DNA of 64,000 bases from Lophius americanus (GCA_037951165.1 JBBDHG010000124.1:2729001-2793000); one strand, 5' to 3'; positions 48,819 through 62,464 are shown, counted from the stretch's first letter. Notes: generated by a model not told the origin, from the sequence alone. Numbers and translations are program-made.

Positions 48819-49159
48819 TTGCTGTCGGGGACGACTGCGTAGGTCTAGTTTCTGAAGGTGTTGGACCACATCAGATCTGATGGCTCTCAGACTCTCGTGT
48901 GACGGCAGCTCACCCTCAAGTCCACACAAACAGAGATGGTGTTGTGGCGCCGACACAGACGGTCCCGTCTCTCCACATGGAGTCTGACTTTGACGACCAT
49001 CAGTAATGATGTTGGCGTGATTGTTACGACAGTGAAACATATTTCCGGATGATTTATGAGACGTGTTGTTTCCTGCACTGAAGATGGGACAGAAGACGTG
49101 TTTGGATGATTTACTGACAGAGATAATAGGGACGTGATCACATGACAAACTTTAACCAT
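48720..49159 (-). other. Unknown minus-strand open region, unit IV: 142-codon frame
   Basis: Here a TCA replaces the TGA found in the other units, so the frame runs 142 codons from MSCDHVPIISVSKSSKHVFC to the end of the conserved part, then into the unit IV insert. I recognise no family. An AATAAA lies just upstream on the minus strand. It may be a decayed exon. Confidence 0.35.
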
Positions 49160-49498
49160 TTATTAAACATCATATCAACAGAGTTTCTTTCAAATCCCTC
49201 AAGTTTACTGATTAACAGCATCTTTATCATCCTTTACAGGTATGCGTCTCATCATCGGTGGAAATAACTGGACCTGTTTTTATTATTATATACAGACAGA
49301 TAACAGTATAATTGTGACATAGAAGTACTGATTTATGGACACAGAATTATATCCCAAATACAGGTAAATGTTTTACAGGAATATAAATCAGTTTATTCTT
49401 CTTGTCACTCTGTTTCGAAATCAGAACAACTTTAAACTTTTAACCCTATTTGGTCCTGCTCAGTTGTTTGGTTGAATACTTTTTGAGTCGCTATTTCT

Positions 49499-49668
49499 TA
49501 TTGAAAAATGTGGTTGAACCTGTTTATAATATGATGCAGTGGCAGAATGTTTATGACAAAGAGAAAGGGGCCAAGGATGGAGCTCTGGGGGTCACCACAG
49601 GTCAAAGGGGCCACCGAGGAGAAGGCGTTAACCACGGCTACTGAGAAAGTCTGACTCCATAAGTAAGA
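49499..49668 (-). mobile_element. L2-like RT fragment, unit IV
   Basis: Counterpart of 8586-8755. About 90 bases beyond it unit IV lacks ~400 bp. Confidence 0.78.
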
Positions 49669-50193
49669 TTTCTTTTGTTATATTAACGTTCACTAAACAC
49701 GAGTATGTAACTTCATACATCCAAAACAGAATAATAACCCTCAAACAAAAGGTTGAGCCACAAAACAATGCAACAAAATTCAATTTGTTTTCACGAACTT
49801 AACTGTTTATTCTGCTCTACATGAAATAATTTAGGGAAAATGTAATGTTTTAACTGTTGTGATCAAGCAATTCACTCCAAATTATTAAGTTGCATCAGAT
49901 CAATCCATTTTTGTGGGTTCAAGAAGTCTTAATTTGAAATAATACCCGTTAAAGGGAGCGTCGTCTAAAAAACTAACATAAATATTACGTATTCATTGAT
50001 CCGTGTGTCCGTTTGTTGAATTAAACTAAAAAAGTTCAATTTTTGAGGGTGGAAATGTTACCTATAGCAGCAAACCACCTGTATTCACACGACGATTCAA
50101 ATGTTGCCATTTTCTCTGGAAAGATCCTGATTGGTCCTCAGAAGAGCACGACATCATTATAATTTTCTCTGAAAAAAACCCCCAAAACACAAC

Positions 50194-50718
50194 AATCATT
50201 TATCTTTCTGTAAACGCTTATCCTAGTGGTGTTCTGGGGGATGAGGGGGGGGCAAATCCCAGCTGACATTGGGTGAGATCACCTACACTCACATCAATGC
50301 GTGACTTCACACCCCATCATTTTTGCTGGTTTGCTAGTTTTGCGTATTGTTGTTTTGCATTCGTACGTCAATGTCGTGAAAATGATCCTGTGTGTTTGGG
50401 GGGCAGTTTCACAAGTATTGCGTTTTGCTCATTTACACACTGATGAAAACAGTATCCTTTCAAATGTTTGATTTTCAGGCCCCTAAAACGCTGTTGTCTT
50501 CTAAAGATGAGGTCAAAACTAAACAGACATCTAAAACAACTGCTGTGTAATGTCTCCCCTGACGGTCACCAGGTCCTACACAGGTTCTTGGACTGTGGAT
50601 GGATCTTGCAGAACCTGAAGGGAACCCACTCAAAACATTGGAGAAGATGGAGACCCCAAACAGATGGTCCGAGGTTCTCGTCTGGATTTGAACCCAGAAC
50701 CTTCTCATTGTGATGCAA
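50194..50718 (-). mobile_element. Degenerate tRNA-derived SINE, unit IV
   Basis: Counterpart of 9681-10205 and nearly identical to the unit I copy. Confidence 0.6.
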
Positions 50719-51321
50719 CGATGTAATGAATACTTAAAAGTGTAGATTTGGAAGAACGTGTCCTGCTGACATGGGTTCATGTTAGAGTCAGATGATCAGG
50801 AGACAATAATTGTTTTTACAGGATTCTGTCTTACTTTTCTCTTGAGCTTAAACTCATTCTTAAATTAGCAGGATTTAGATGTGATCAACGTGTCTGAGCT
50901 TCATCTCCTCCAAACATCTCCTGTTCGATCTTTGGCTCATGTCCCACTCCTCCAGCAGGTCTCATGAAGATCCATCCAGTAGTTTGTGTCTGATCCTGCT
51001 AAAACACACACACAAACAAACAAACAAACAAACTTCCCTGATGGAGCTAATGAAGTCCTTCTCTTCAAGTCACAATTTTATTGCTCCCAGAATGCTTTGC
51101 AGCTTACAGCATGCCATTGTAATGGCGCTGATAAACCAGAATACTGTACAGGTTTTAGTGTAAATGATAATGGTAATAAAACGTTTACAGTGTAGAGACA
51201 GAAACCAAAGGCCTTCTATTACACTGTAAACTTTAACAAGTTGACTTTACTGGAAATGAATTGGAGAAATAAGTAAAGTTGATCATTCCTTTAAGGTTGA
51301 ACAAACTGTATTAAGTCTTAA

Positions 51322-51343
51322 CTCGGTCACCATGGTGACCGAG
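51322..51343. promoter_or_regulatory. 22-bp RFX-like palindrome upstream of CTLD-4
   Basis: Identical to 10809-10830. Confidence 0.5.
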
Positions 51344-51999
51344 GATCATTGAGTTTGCTTCAGTTGGTTCTGGGTGGATGTTTGCCTCATCATCAAACTT
51401 CATCACCACAGAAGAAGAAGGAATCAAACATCTTATGTTGATTCTGTCAATAATAATAATAATAATAATTGGTGTTTCATTCTCTCATTATCCTCGCTAA
51501 ATGTGGGGGTAGTGGTTGACATCCTCTATGAAGCAAGATGTTCTGCTCCACAGGGTTCTTCTCAGTGAGGTCAATGAGGGCAGCATCATCAGCAGATAAA
51601 AGATCTCAGATCAGTTGCTCCGCATCTTTGTTTGAGTTTGGTACCGGATGTAGACGCCGTCTCTGACTTCAGCATCTCCAGTGGTCTTCTGGAGCGTCAT
51701 GATGAAGAAGATGGTGAGAAGAGCTGGAGCGAGGACACAGACCAGTTTGTCTTCACTGACTGGTAGCTGATCCACAGAAGATTCTGTTATTGTTCATGAT
51801 TCTGGTGTCATTAGTTCAGGAGACATTAAAGCAGCCCGGTGTCAGTTTTCAACAATCAAACTGATCTGGAACCAAACCAACCAGGCAGTGGTTCATGAAG
51901 ACTGTCAGGAAAACAGGTCAGAGTCCAGGGTTACACAGTGAAATCATCTTCCCCCGCATGTTGCAGAATCGGGCCAACATCAGTTGATACTGCCGCCCA

Positions 52000-52049
52000 C
52001 ACGCCCACGTGGGCGTGACTCAGCGCGGTTCAGGTGTGTGTATATAAAG
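52000..52049 (+). promoter_or_regulatory. CTLD-4 core promoter
   Basis: Identical to the CTLD-1 promoter: palindrome 52000-52017, AP-1 52016-52022, TATATAAAG 52041-52049. Confidence 0.75.
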
Positions 52050-52236
52050 AGCAGAGCGGCGTCCAGTCGTCACTTAAACCCTCAGCAGAAACCTGAACAT
52101 CATCTCCTCACCTTTACCTGACAGGTAAGACACCTGCTGGCTCCTCCTCCTGCAGTGAAGATCATGGTTCTGCTGTCTCTGTTTCTTTACTGCCAGGCCT
52201 GTTTCCTCCACAGAGAACAATCTGTAGATCATCACC

Positions 52237-55082
52237 ATGAAGACGGTCCTGGTCCTCTCCATCCTCCTCTGTGCTGCCTTTGCAGGTCAGATCATTCAGA
52301 CGCACATTAGGATCCATGTTCTCAGGAGCTCTTCTCTAACATGCTGTTCTTGTTGTGGTTCCCTCTGCAGCTCCAGCTGAAGAAAAAGCTCCAGGTCAGT
52401 ATTGAAGCTCTTTGTTTGAACACACAGTCAGTCAGACGTGCTTCTATCTGACTCCAACATTCATGTGGTCCTTCCACAGGAGCAGCAGTGGAGGTTGTGA
52501 AAGAAGAAGTGGCTGCTGCACCAGGTGAGTCTCTTCTCTGAAGGTCCTTCAGGTGATGTCAGGATGGAGATTCTCTGCACACAGAGAGACTTTTGTGCCT
52601 AAAATAAACCCAGTTGTGGTTAAAATGTGAATCTCTGGAGGCTGAGAAGTGCAGCTCTATGAATGCAGGTGGATTTGATCGTTGGGGGAGCAGGGACGGC
52701 CAGGTTGGCTGTTTGACCTGCAGGACTGATGACATCATTCTAAGCTGCGGCCTAATCTGCTCATGCTAATGAGTTCCTGTTAGCATGATGTCATAGCTTG
52801 AGGTCTGATGAAGCTGTTGGTGTTTCAGAGATGGAGAACATGATGATGGAGACAGAAGATGTGAAAGAAGTTCTGCCAGAAGATTCTGTTCCTGTTCTTG
52901 GAGACGGTAATCAGACAGGACTTTTATATAAAACGTGTTTATTTAGACTCACATCTAGACATATGAGGAAAGTTACTGTGGTATCCTTGACCACTGTTAA
53001 AGAAACTTAATGCATTTTCCCTGAAAAACAAAAAAGTTGACAGAGACAAAATTCAAGTGCAATTTGACTAATCTCATTTTCACCAATATCTTAGGTCTTT
53101 ATTTCCAACTCCTACTAGTGTTTCGCTCCTTCAGAGCAGGAGGACCATCAGGGTATTTCTGCAGGTGTCTGCAAGTTACTCCTCTCTCTCTTCTGTCTCT
53201 CTGCAGCTCGCAATAACTTCTGTCCAGACCACTGGACCCACCAAGGCTCTCGCTGCTACGTCTTCGTCAGTAGTAGCTTGAGCTGGTACAAAGCTAAGGT
53301 AGTGATACGCTAACACCTCTATGCTAAGCTAACACTTGTTCTATAACACGGAGGCTTAGAGACTCTGGACGGTGATGGTTTCTGTTGGTAGGTCAGGAAC
53401 TCAACACACTTCCATGTAGAGGACGAAGGTGAAGACTTGAAATGTTACAAAGACGCCTCTGTGCTTCCTCTGTCCAACAGGAGCACTGCCAAATCCTGGG
53501 AGCTCACCTGGCCTCGGCCACCAACCCCAGAGAGTACGCCTTCCTCCAGCAGATGACAAAGACAGCTGGTCAGAGCATGGCATGGATGGGAGGCTTCAAC
53601 GTGCAGGTATGAATTCATGAAGAATCACCAGGTCCAGACCAGGTCCGGTCCAGAGACTTTCACGAGATTCCTGACACTCTTGCTCTTTGTCTCTCAGGGA
53701 ACCTGGATGTGGAGCAACGGTGAAGGTTTCTATTACAACAACTGGTACTCCTCCTCCACCCCCAGCACCAACTCCTGCTTGTTCTTACGCTCCTCCTGTA
53801 AGTCCTCCTGTTAGTTTTGGTCCGATAGAGACATCGTCTTTATCCTGTTTGTTTACTCAGAGGGGAAACGACATGAAGGAAACATAATAATAATAATACA
53901 TTTAATTTATAATGCACTTAACATGAAGACATCTTTGTCAAAGCCTGACTTTAAGTCAAGGGAACATTCACCAAACTAGTGACGTTTTTAGAAGGTGCTC
54001 TCTTTCTACATGTTTTGATATGTGATCCAGATCAGGGAGAACCAGAATCTTTTTTAATCTTCATTAACTTCAGTTTGTACAGAAAGCAGCAGCCAGATTC
54101 TTCACCAAAGCCAAACAGAAAGACGTTATTCCTCCCATTTCAGCCTCCCGTCATCGGCTTGCGGTCACTTTTAGAAATGATTTCAGAATTTTGTCGATAA
54201 CTTTTAAGGTCTGTTCTGGACTCACTCTGAAATACATCAAAGGTGATGTCCTGACTCATTACATCGAAACCTGAGGTCCTTTCAGCCGTCCTTTAATCCA
54301 GGCTAAGGACCAAGGAAGGCCAGGTCTTCTCAAGCTCTCTGCAATAATCCTGATGGGATCAGACTGTTATGATCCATAACCTCTTTTGAATCGGGTTTTA
54401 AACACATCTCTAAGAATGCACTTTAGGGGGTCTTGGTCCAAATGTTGCTGTATTTACTGAATTTAAATGTAACTGGGAGCGTTGTGAGTCAAAGGAGACT
54501 TATTCCCCGTTTAGATGACACTTCCTCTTCTTCTTTCAGTTATTCCCCTTCGGGGTCGCCACAACGGATCCTCCCATCCTAATTTAAAGCCGGTACATTG
54601 CTAACTTATGGAACCTGGCAGTTGTTATTAATCCGGCCAATGACCAATACGGTTTGAAATCAGTTTTATGTTGCGCATGTTTACTTAGCATAGGTTTTAC
54701 GCCGGAAACAACCCTCCCCATTTATCCGGGCTTGGGTCCGCCTTAGAAGTTCACTGGCTTCTGACCCCTCGTTGGCTTAGTTCCCCATTTAGGTGACACC
54801 AATTAGATTGCTATCTTGTGCAGAGATGGAAATTGAAGCTTTGGAACCTCAGATCAAAAACGTACATTTCAGGCCGCCAAAATGTTGTTGTAATTAAAAT
54901 TGTCCATTTGTCATCCATGCAAATATAAAATTAGACTTTTAATAAAGGGAAGAGAGTAAAACATGAATTACTACACTTAATGATGTTTCTTTTTGTTAAA
55001 TCTAATCTCAGATGGATGGGGAAACTACAACTGTAACCACGCACAAAGCTTCATCTGCTCCAAGGACCCTTTCAGCTGTTAA
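52237..55082 (+). CDS. CTLD-4: secreted C-type lectin-like protein, 194 aa
   Basis: Coding exons are 52237-52285, 52371-52394, 52480-52524, 52829-52906, 53207-53298, 53481-53606, 53698-53797 and 55012-55082, every one at exactly +40513 from CTLD-1. The exon 3 acceptor is a normal CAG here, so it shows what CTLD-1 was before its change. It differs from the CTLD-1 product by Val51 and by Asn145 for Asp in WMWSDG, a conserved CTLD loop motif. Met121 is shared with CTLD-1. All cysteines are kept. Confidence 0.92.
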
Positions 55083-55260
55083 CTTGGAGCCTTGGGAAGG
55101 ACCCGCCGGGATCTTTCTTCTGTTTGAATCCAAACCATCAACTTTGTTGTGTCTCAGTGATTTATTTACACTTTCTTGTTTTGTTTTCTTAAGAGTGTGA
55201 AATGATAAAATGTTAAAAAGTGAAAAGTACTTTTTGTTTGTGATTGATGATGTTTGATAA

Positions 55261-55266
55261 AATAAA
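55261..55266 (+). terminator. Poly(A) signal of CTLD-4
   Basis: AATAAA, conserved position. Confidence 0.75.
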
Positions 55267-55795
55267 TGTTATAAGAACAGAATAATGTCAGATCTTCCTT
55301 GTGACCTGAGTGGTAATCTGAGTCATTCCAGAGGAAAGAAACCAACAGACGGATGGTTCAGGATGTAGAACTGAACAAGTTACCATTAAACTACCTGGAA
55401 GACTGGACCTTAAAAAGAGTCCATCAGAACACTTGTCACAGCTTCAGGACCTGGTTGTTACTCTAATCATCATCATGTTCAGTATTAGTTTACAGCAACA
55501 TTATCAAGTGATACATTTCATTTATGACTCTATAGTATCATTAGAAGGAAAAATATAACGCTCAGTATCATGCTGATATATTTGGATGACATGTCTTGTC
55601 TAATAACTGTTTGATTCAGTTTCTATGTGATACCCTGGGAAAGAACGTTACATGTTTTGGAAAGTGAAGTCCAATACAAACATATCATTCGCATATACAC
55701 ACAAACATGATCCTTAGTCTAACTACATAAAACTATATCATTAGCCTATACAGACACACATGATCTTTAGTCTAAAAACCACAGTTTCAAAACCA

Positions 55796-57487
55796 TTTCT
55801 CATCCCGGCCGCTTCACACTCGGCTTTAAATCATCACAGTGCGAGCTAGAGGTCAGTATTTGAATGTGCCAATAGCACCACATCATCCGAAAAAAGCAGA
55901 GACGGGACCCTAAGACCACTGAACCCGAGACCCTCCGCCACTTGGCTACGCCTAGAAATTCTGTCCATAAAAATTTGATGACCACATAATGTTGCAGAGG
56001 CGTGTCAGCCATGACAGCCATACAACATCCAGAGCTTTCAGATACTCAGGGCGGATCTCATCCACCCCCGGGACGTTGCCACCGCGGAGTTGTATAACAG
56101 CCGCAGCAACCTCAGCCCCAGTGAACAGTGGATCCACCTCCAAGTCATTCCGCTCTGGTTCCTCCTGGGAATACCTGTTGGTGGGATTGAGGAGATGCCC
56201 AGAGTATTCCTTCCACCGCCCGACAACTTTCTCAGTTGAGTTCAGCAAATACCCATCCAGCCCGTCAACAGAGTGGAAACAATGACCACTTTCCCCACCT
56301 GAGACGCCGGACAGTTTACCAGAATTTCCTCTAGGCCGACCGAAATTCTTCTTCCATGGTGTCAGCAAACTTCTCCCACGATCGGGTTTTTGTCTCTGTG
56401 ACTACCACAGCGACGTGTCGCTTGGCCTGCCGGTAGCTGTCAGCTGCTTCAGAAGTCGATCAATGATCTGCGACCTAGGGTGTCCTGGTGCCAAATGCAC
56501 TGGTGGACACCCTTTTGTTTGAACATGGTGTTTGCTATGGACAAACTGTGACTAGTACAGAAGTCCAATAACTGAACACCACTAGGGTTCAGATCAGGCA
56601 GGCCAGTCCTCCCAATTCCGCCACTCCAGGTCTCACTGTCATTGCCCACGTATGCATTCAAGTCTCACAGTAGGACAATGGAGTCCCCAGTTGGGGTGCT
56701 TTCCAGCACCCGCTCCAAGGACTCCAGAAAAGGTTGGTTCTCTGAACTGCTGTTTGGCGCATAAGCGTACACAACAGTCAGGACCCGTTACCCAACCCGA
56801 ATGCGCAGGGAAGCAATCCTTTCATCCACTGGGGTAAACCCCAATACATGGGCAGAGAGCTTCTCTTCCGCCTCTCAACTGAAGCAACTCCAGCATAGTA
56901 GAGGGTGCAGGTTGGTCCCCCATCGAGAAGGCAGGTTCCAGAGCCATGGCTGTGTGTAGAGGCGAGCCCGACTATATCTAGTCTGTGCCTCTCAACCTCT
57001 CGCACAAGCTCAGGCTCCTTCTCCATCAGTGACGTAACATTCCATGAACCCATCGTCAGCTTTTCTAGCCGGGGATTGGACCGCCAAGGCCGCTGCCTTT
57101 TCCTACTGCCCGATCCACAATGCACCGAACCCCTGCGGATTCCTCCGTGGGTGTTGGGCCCATCGGAGGACGGACCGATGTCCATGCTTTGGGCTAAACC
57201 CGACCGAGCCCCATGGGTGAAGGCCTGGCCACCAGACGCTCGCTGGCGGGCGGGCCTCTACTCCGGGCCTGGCTCCAGGGTGGGGCCCCGGTAACCCTCC
57301 GGGCAAAGTACTTCAGTCCTTGATTTTTCCTCTCATCAGGGGTCTTGACCGCTCTTTGTCTGACCCTTCCATTAGGACCTCTTTGCCATGGGAGACCCTA
57401 CCAGGGGCAAATTGCCCCAGACAACACAGCTCCTAGGTACTCAAACCCCTCCACCACGATAAGGCGGCGGTTGTCGAAGGGGTCATA
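55796..57487 (-). mobile_element. Defective APE-type LINE, unit V
   Basis: Counterpart of 1884-3575, close to the unit I and II copies. Confidence 0.87.
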
Positions 57488-58504
57488 ACTGAATTTAACT
57501 GAGAATAATCTGATTTACAATTTCACCGAAGACCTAAGACAGACATTCTAATACTATATTTAGTTTTACTTAAAGACACTTTTAAATAAATTGGTTTGAA
57601 ATACAAATCAATATGAATTCCAAAGGTATTCTTTTTTGAGCACTTAAAAGCAGCCACCAATGTCCACCATAAGCCGCATTGTAAGAGACAAAACAAGACT
57701 TTAATATAGAAAACAGGATGATAATGGTGATGATAAGGCGCTGAATCTGGTAGTTTCTATTTCACTATGCTGTTGCTGCTGCTGCTGATGGTTTTTTCTG
57801 TGCTATCGGAAAGTGCTAAATTTTCGACATTGTATTTTTTAGTCTCAGATTTATTGTAAAAAACAATTATGCAAAGGACCGTTATAAGACATCACTTTTT
57901 TGACTTGTAAAAATTGTCTTGGTTTTATGATAAATAGTTTAAGTAGAAACGTTCATGTCAATGATGTTTCGCATGAAAAACAATCCAAAGGAATAATTTT
58001 ATCTCAAAGAAAGGAATTCATTATTGTGTTTGTTGAGGTGAACTTCAGACTGTGAGCTTTATTTTCATGAGACAATGAAGAATATAATAATCCCATGTAT
58101 ACCTCTTCACTCTTTAATTTTGGCCAATACATTATTTGCATATGAACTGCATAATTAAAAAAGAGCAATTTAGGGAATATAATTTAGTGATATCCAAGGT
58201 GAATAATCTGAAATTATGATTCATCTATCCAATAAGACATATAATACATCAAATTGAATTGTTATTACCACTGAACTACGGCTAGCAAAAAAAAGAAAAG
58301 AAAAAAGTGCCTACTCCTCCGTCTGCTGTTGAAAACCTTTTTCACTGTAATTCTCTGATCCACCTAATGTAAGGCGGTTTATAGCTTAAGGGTGCCACAG
58401 AGTGTTCAGTATGACTATTTTCATGTCTGTATGTTAGGTAGAACACCCGGTCCTCACATTGTGGGTCTTTTTCTCCTGGTCCTCATAAAGAGTTATGTAC
58501 AAGA

Positions 58505-58505
<1 letters not shown>

Positions 58506-58584
<79 letters not shown>
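58506..58584 (+). repeat. (TG)n microsatellite 1, unit V
   Basis: 79 bases, the longest of the five. Confidence 0.97.
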
Positions 58585-58587
<3 letters not shown>

Positions 58588-58622
58588 TGTGCGTTTGTGA
58601 GTGTTTGTATAAGAGAGAGAGA

Positions 58623-58796
58623 TAAGATAAACCTTTATTAGTCCCACAATGGGGAAATTGCAGGATTACGGCAGCAAGAGCATTTTACAGAATACAGAAT
58701 AACAGAGCAACATTGTGTAAAATTAAATTAAATTAAATGTGCAGTAGTGGACATGTTGGGTAGTGTATTGTCCCATAGTGCAAAGTGCAAGTGAGG

Positions 58797-58842
<46 letters not shown>

Positions 58843-59075
58843 TTTTACTAGCAGTGCTGGCTAAAAAGCCTGACTGCTGCAGGAAGGAAAGATCAGCAAT
58901 ATTGCTCCTTCACACACTTGGGGTGAAGGAGCCTGTCGCTGAAGGAGCTCTCCAGTGCAGAGATGGTGTCCTGCATGGTGATGGTTATGCACTCGGTGCA
59001 TAACCATGGGCCACTGTATTGAATACCTGTGCGGACGATGTGGACTCCAACAATTAACCTCCCAGTGGTTCACAT
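58623..59075 (-). mobile_element. LINE 3' end, unit V
   Basis: Counterpart of 4691-5160; hairpin at 58981-59007. Confidence 0.63.
58801..58839 (+). repeat. (TG)n microsatellite 2, unit V
   Basis: 39 bases of TG. Confidence 0.96.
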
Positions 59076-59404
59076 CTCAGATCTTAATGCTGACCTTCTC
59101 ATGGGGGGTCTTACCCTCCATTTTTATTTAATTTATTTTTTTTATTATTTTGCTTAATCATAAGTATGAGCATCCCATCTCTTGACTTTAACATATTGCA
59201 ACCACCCACAGATATGTAGGGTTAGGGTTCACTCTATAATCTGTCTGATCCACTCTGGAGAACAGGAAAAAGGCAGGTAGGAGTTCAGACATGTAGAAAT
59301 ACTGCGACTGTTGTTTTTCACGCACAGAATCTACAATCTGGTATAAATAAAGAAACTTAGAAAAGACTAACCTGGTCTGGCAGGTCTCAGTAGTTTCCGA
59401 GCCC

Positions 59405-59775
59405 TCACCTCTGCTCCTGTGGAGCACAACTGGACCACATGAATGTTGGAGTCAGATAGAAGCACATCTGACTGACTGTGTGTGTTCAAACAAAGAGCTT
59501 CAATACTGACCTGGAGCCTTTTCTTCAGCTGGAGCTGCAGAGGGAACCACAACAAGAACAGCATGTTAGAGAAGAGTTCTTCAGAACATGGATTCTAGTG
59601 TGTGTATGAATGATCTGAGCTGCAAAGGCAGCACAGAGGAGGATGGAGAGGACCAACCACCATCATCACCAATGGTGATGATCTACAGATTGTTCTCTGT
59701 GCAGGAAACAGACCTGGCAGTAAAGAAACAGAGATGGCAGAACCATGATCTTCACTGCAGGAGAAGGAGCACATG
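59405..59775 (-). pseudogene. Inverted lectin pseudogene, unit V
   Basis: Counterpart of 5490-5858. Confidence 0.87.
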
Positions 59776-60004
59776 GCGTTACACAATCCTGAGCAGGCGG
59801 TTGGACTCTGTTTGCACAGAGGAATATTTAGCAAGAAGATAGTTTCTTCTTTGAGGAGAAAAAATTTTAAAGAGAGAATATCTCCTAAAGAATTATCAAA
59901 ATTCTACAAGAATACATGAATAAATTTGCAATTTAAAATAGAATCAGAATCAGAATGCCTTTATTGTCATAGCATGTGCCACATACGAAGAAATGATGGT
60001 ATCT

Positions 60005-60123
60005 CGGTCCTGGTCCTCTCCATCCTCCTCTGTGCTGCCTTTGCAGGTCAGATCATTCAGACACACACTAGAATCCATGTTCTCAGGAGCTCTTCTCTAA
60101 CATGCTGTTCTTGTTGTGGTTCC
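60005..60123 (+). pseudogene. Direct lectin exon 2/intron 2 fragment, unit V
   Basis: Counterpart of 6088-6206; it shares the downstream one-base deletion with unit III, giving a 198-codon frame 59926-60522 that lacks an ATG start. Confidence 0.85.
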
Positions 60124-60682
60124 TTAACAAGTCAGGTCTTCATGTTTCTTTTAACAGAGAGTTCCCAAGGTGCTTTTCTTGTGCTAAATATTAGAAATGA
60201 CCATCCCTATATCAGAACACAAAACTGTGATCCAGTAACAACTTTTTCATCATCTTCCTCGTTGGTCTTTCGAGGTCAAGCTTTTCTTCATCGTCTTTTC
60301 TACCTCTGTCTGTCATACCAGTGTTTGGTTTTTCCATTCCAGGCTAATGTACAAATACTGGGCCCCACTATCTGGAGAACACTACAACAATGGTTATGCA
60401 TTTCTTTACACATGAAAAATAGAATCCAACTATCACAAATTGAAATTGTCAGCACAAAATGTCCACTTAGTTATTCGGGCAAGTTCCAACTGAATTTACT
60501 GGTGTTGATTGAACTAAGTTGATCAAATTAAACCCAAGTTAATTCATCAAGGTTGATTCCATTTAGTAATTTACTTACAACTTATTTGTTAATATTAGTT
60601 TCCAAGTTAATTTATTAATATTGACATACTGGTGTTGATTCCAATTAGTTACTTGGTATTGGTCCACCGAAATGGACAATAT

Positions 60683-61110
60683 CTAGAGATGTAGGAAAGG
60701 GGTAGAGGTAACACAGGTGGAGGGTTTCATCATCTTGAACCTGAACTCAAAAAAAAAAAACTCAACCTCTTGCTGTGAGATTTCTGGGAAGCACTTTAGA
60801 GGGTGGGAAATCTCAAACTGTGAGTAAGCAGACTGGATAGGTAGAGTGGAGCAACCAGAAAGGACAGAACGGATTGAGTCAATTTGCGAATTGAAGAAAG
60901 CCATGAAATTATTACAGTGCTCTTCTGTAATTTCTGGGACTTAGAATTTCCAGGACTGGTTTTGATAATGTTCAAGTAGAACAGTGATTGAGCCTCTCTA
61001 AGCGACTTTGAGTAGACTATTTGGTGTTCCCGAAACGCTAGCTTGTGGACAGTAAGACCTGAAGCCTTGTAACACTGCTCAAGGACACGCCCAGCTGCCT
61101 TCTCGAGCAA
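60683..61110 (-). mobile_element. L2-like LINE pre-RT fragment, unit V
   Basis: Counterpart of 6768-7196, same as unit III. Confidence 0.75.
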
Positions 61111-61736
61111 TCACACCAATAAACTCTAGATGAGTTTCCTGATAATAGCATTTACAGTCAGCTCTTGATAAGAGTCAAGGACACAATAAGTCTCTGAAGT
61201 CTCTGCAGCTGACCCAGAATGCTGAACAGAACACTTAAGGCCTAAGCTAGCTCTTAGCTATGCTGCTATAAGCTCAGAATGCTAGGTGGACTTCCCATGA
61301 TGCTCTCTTCCTTCAGTTCTGAAGGTGTTCTGAATAAAGCTTTCATTGTGGAATGTTGGCATTTAAATAAAAGGGACTCAACAGACTTACAGACTTTCAA
61401 CCCGTCTGACCAACTCTTTTGCAAACGTCAGATTTTTCTCAGCCTGTTGTTCACGGACCTCAGACCCTTAACTATAATACTCCTGACCCAATCCTCACAT
61501 GGGAACACCTCCAGAACTTAACTTACAGGTTTTCAGTTTTCAGCACTTTTTCTGAACCGCTCCCAACAGAATCACTGAATACTCTTTCATACTATATCCT
61601 CACCCCAGCCTTCCTCCTCACCCCCACCTCACTGGCCTGGTGACTCTTCAAGAAGAAGAATAGACGTACCCAAACCATAAGCTTAACCCTCGACCAAAGG
61701 GATCCTTTTCCTGACTCAGACTTAAACCGCATTGAT

Positions 61737-62125
61737 CTAATTATAGCCCTTAAAAAGTCGGGGAAATATAATCGGCGGTCGCTGTTGCTGTCGGGGACGA
61801 CTGCGTAGGTCTAGTTTCTGAAGGTGTTGGACCACATCAGATCTGATGGCTCTCAGACTCTCGTGTGACGGCAGCTCACCCTCATGTCCACACAACCAGT
61901 GTTGGTGTTTTGGCGCCGACACAGACGGTCCCGTCTCTCCACATGGAGTCTTATTTTGATGACCATCAGTAACGATGTTGCCGTGATTGTTACGACAGTG
62001 AAACATATTTCCGGATGATTTATGAGACGTGTTGTTTCCTGGACTGAAGATTGGACAGAAGACGTGTTTGGATCATTTACTGACAGAGATAATAGGGACG
62101 TGATCACATGACAAACTTTAACCAT
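61737..62125 (-). other. Unknown conserved minus-strand open region, unit V
   Basis: Counterpart of 7858-8246, same as unit III, stop-interrupted. Confidence 0.3.
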
Positions 62126-62464
62126 TTATTAAACATCATATCAACAGAGTTTCTTTCAAATCCCTCAAGTTTACTGATTAACAGCATCTTTATCATCCTT
62201 TACAGGTATGCATCTCATCATCAGCGGAAATAACTGGACCTGTTTTTATTATTATATACAGACAGAGAACAGTATAATTGTGACATAGAAGTACTGATTT
62301 ATGGACACAGAATTATATCCCAAATACAGGTAAATGTTTTACAGGAATATAAATCAGTTTATTCTTCTTGTCACTCTGTTTCGAAATCAGAACAACTTTA
62401 AACTTTTAACCCTATTTGGTCCTGCTCAGTTGTTTGGTTGAATACTTTTTGAGTTGCTATTTCT

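Larger units (their letters stand above)
40034..53912 (+). repeat. Tandem unit IV (13,879 bp), the divergent unit
   Basis: It holds the 3' exon of CTLD-3 and exons 1-8 of CTLD-4. Between about 41.6 and 49.7 kb it has more substitutions than any other unit, a short first (GT)n tract, a 166-bp insert at 43728, a ~25-bp insert near 44456 and a 0.78-kb insert at 48043. It also lacks ~400 bp at about 49757. From 49.77 kb on it becomes nearly identical to unit I. Confidence 0.97.
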
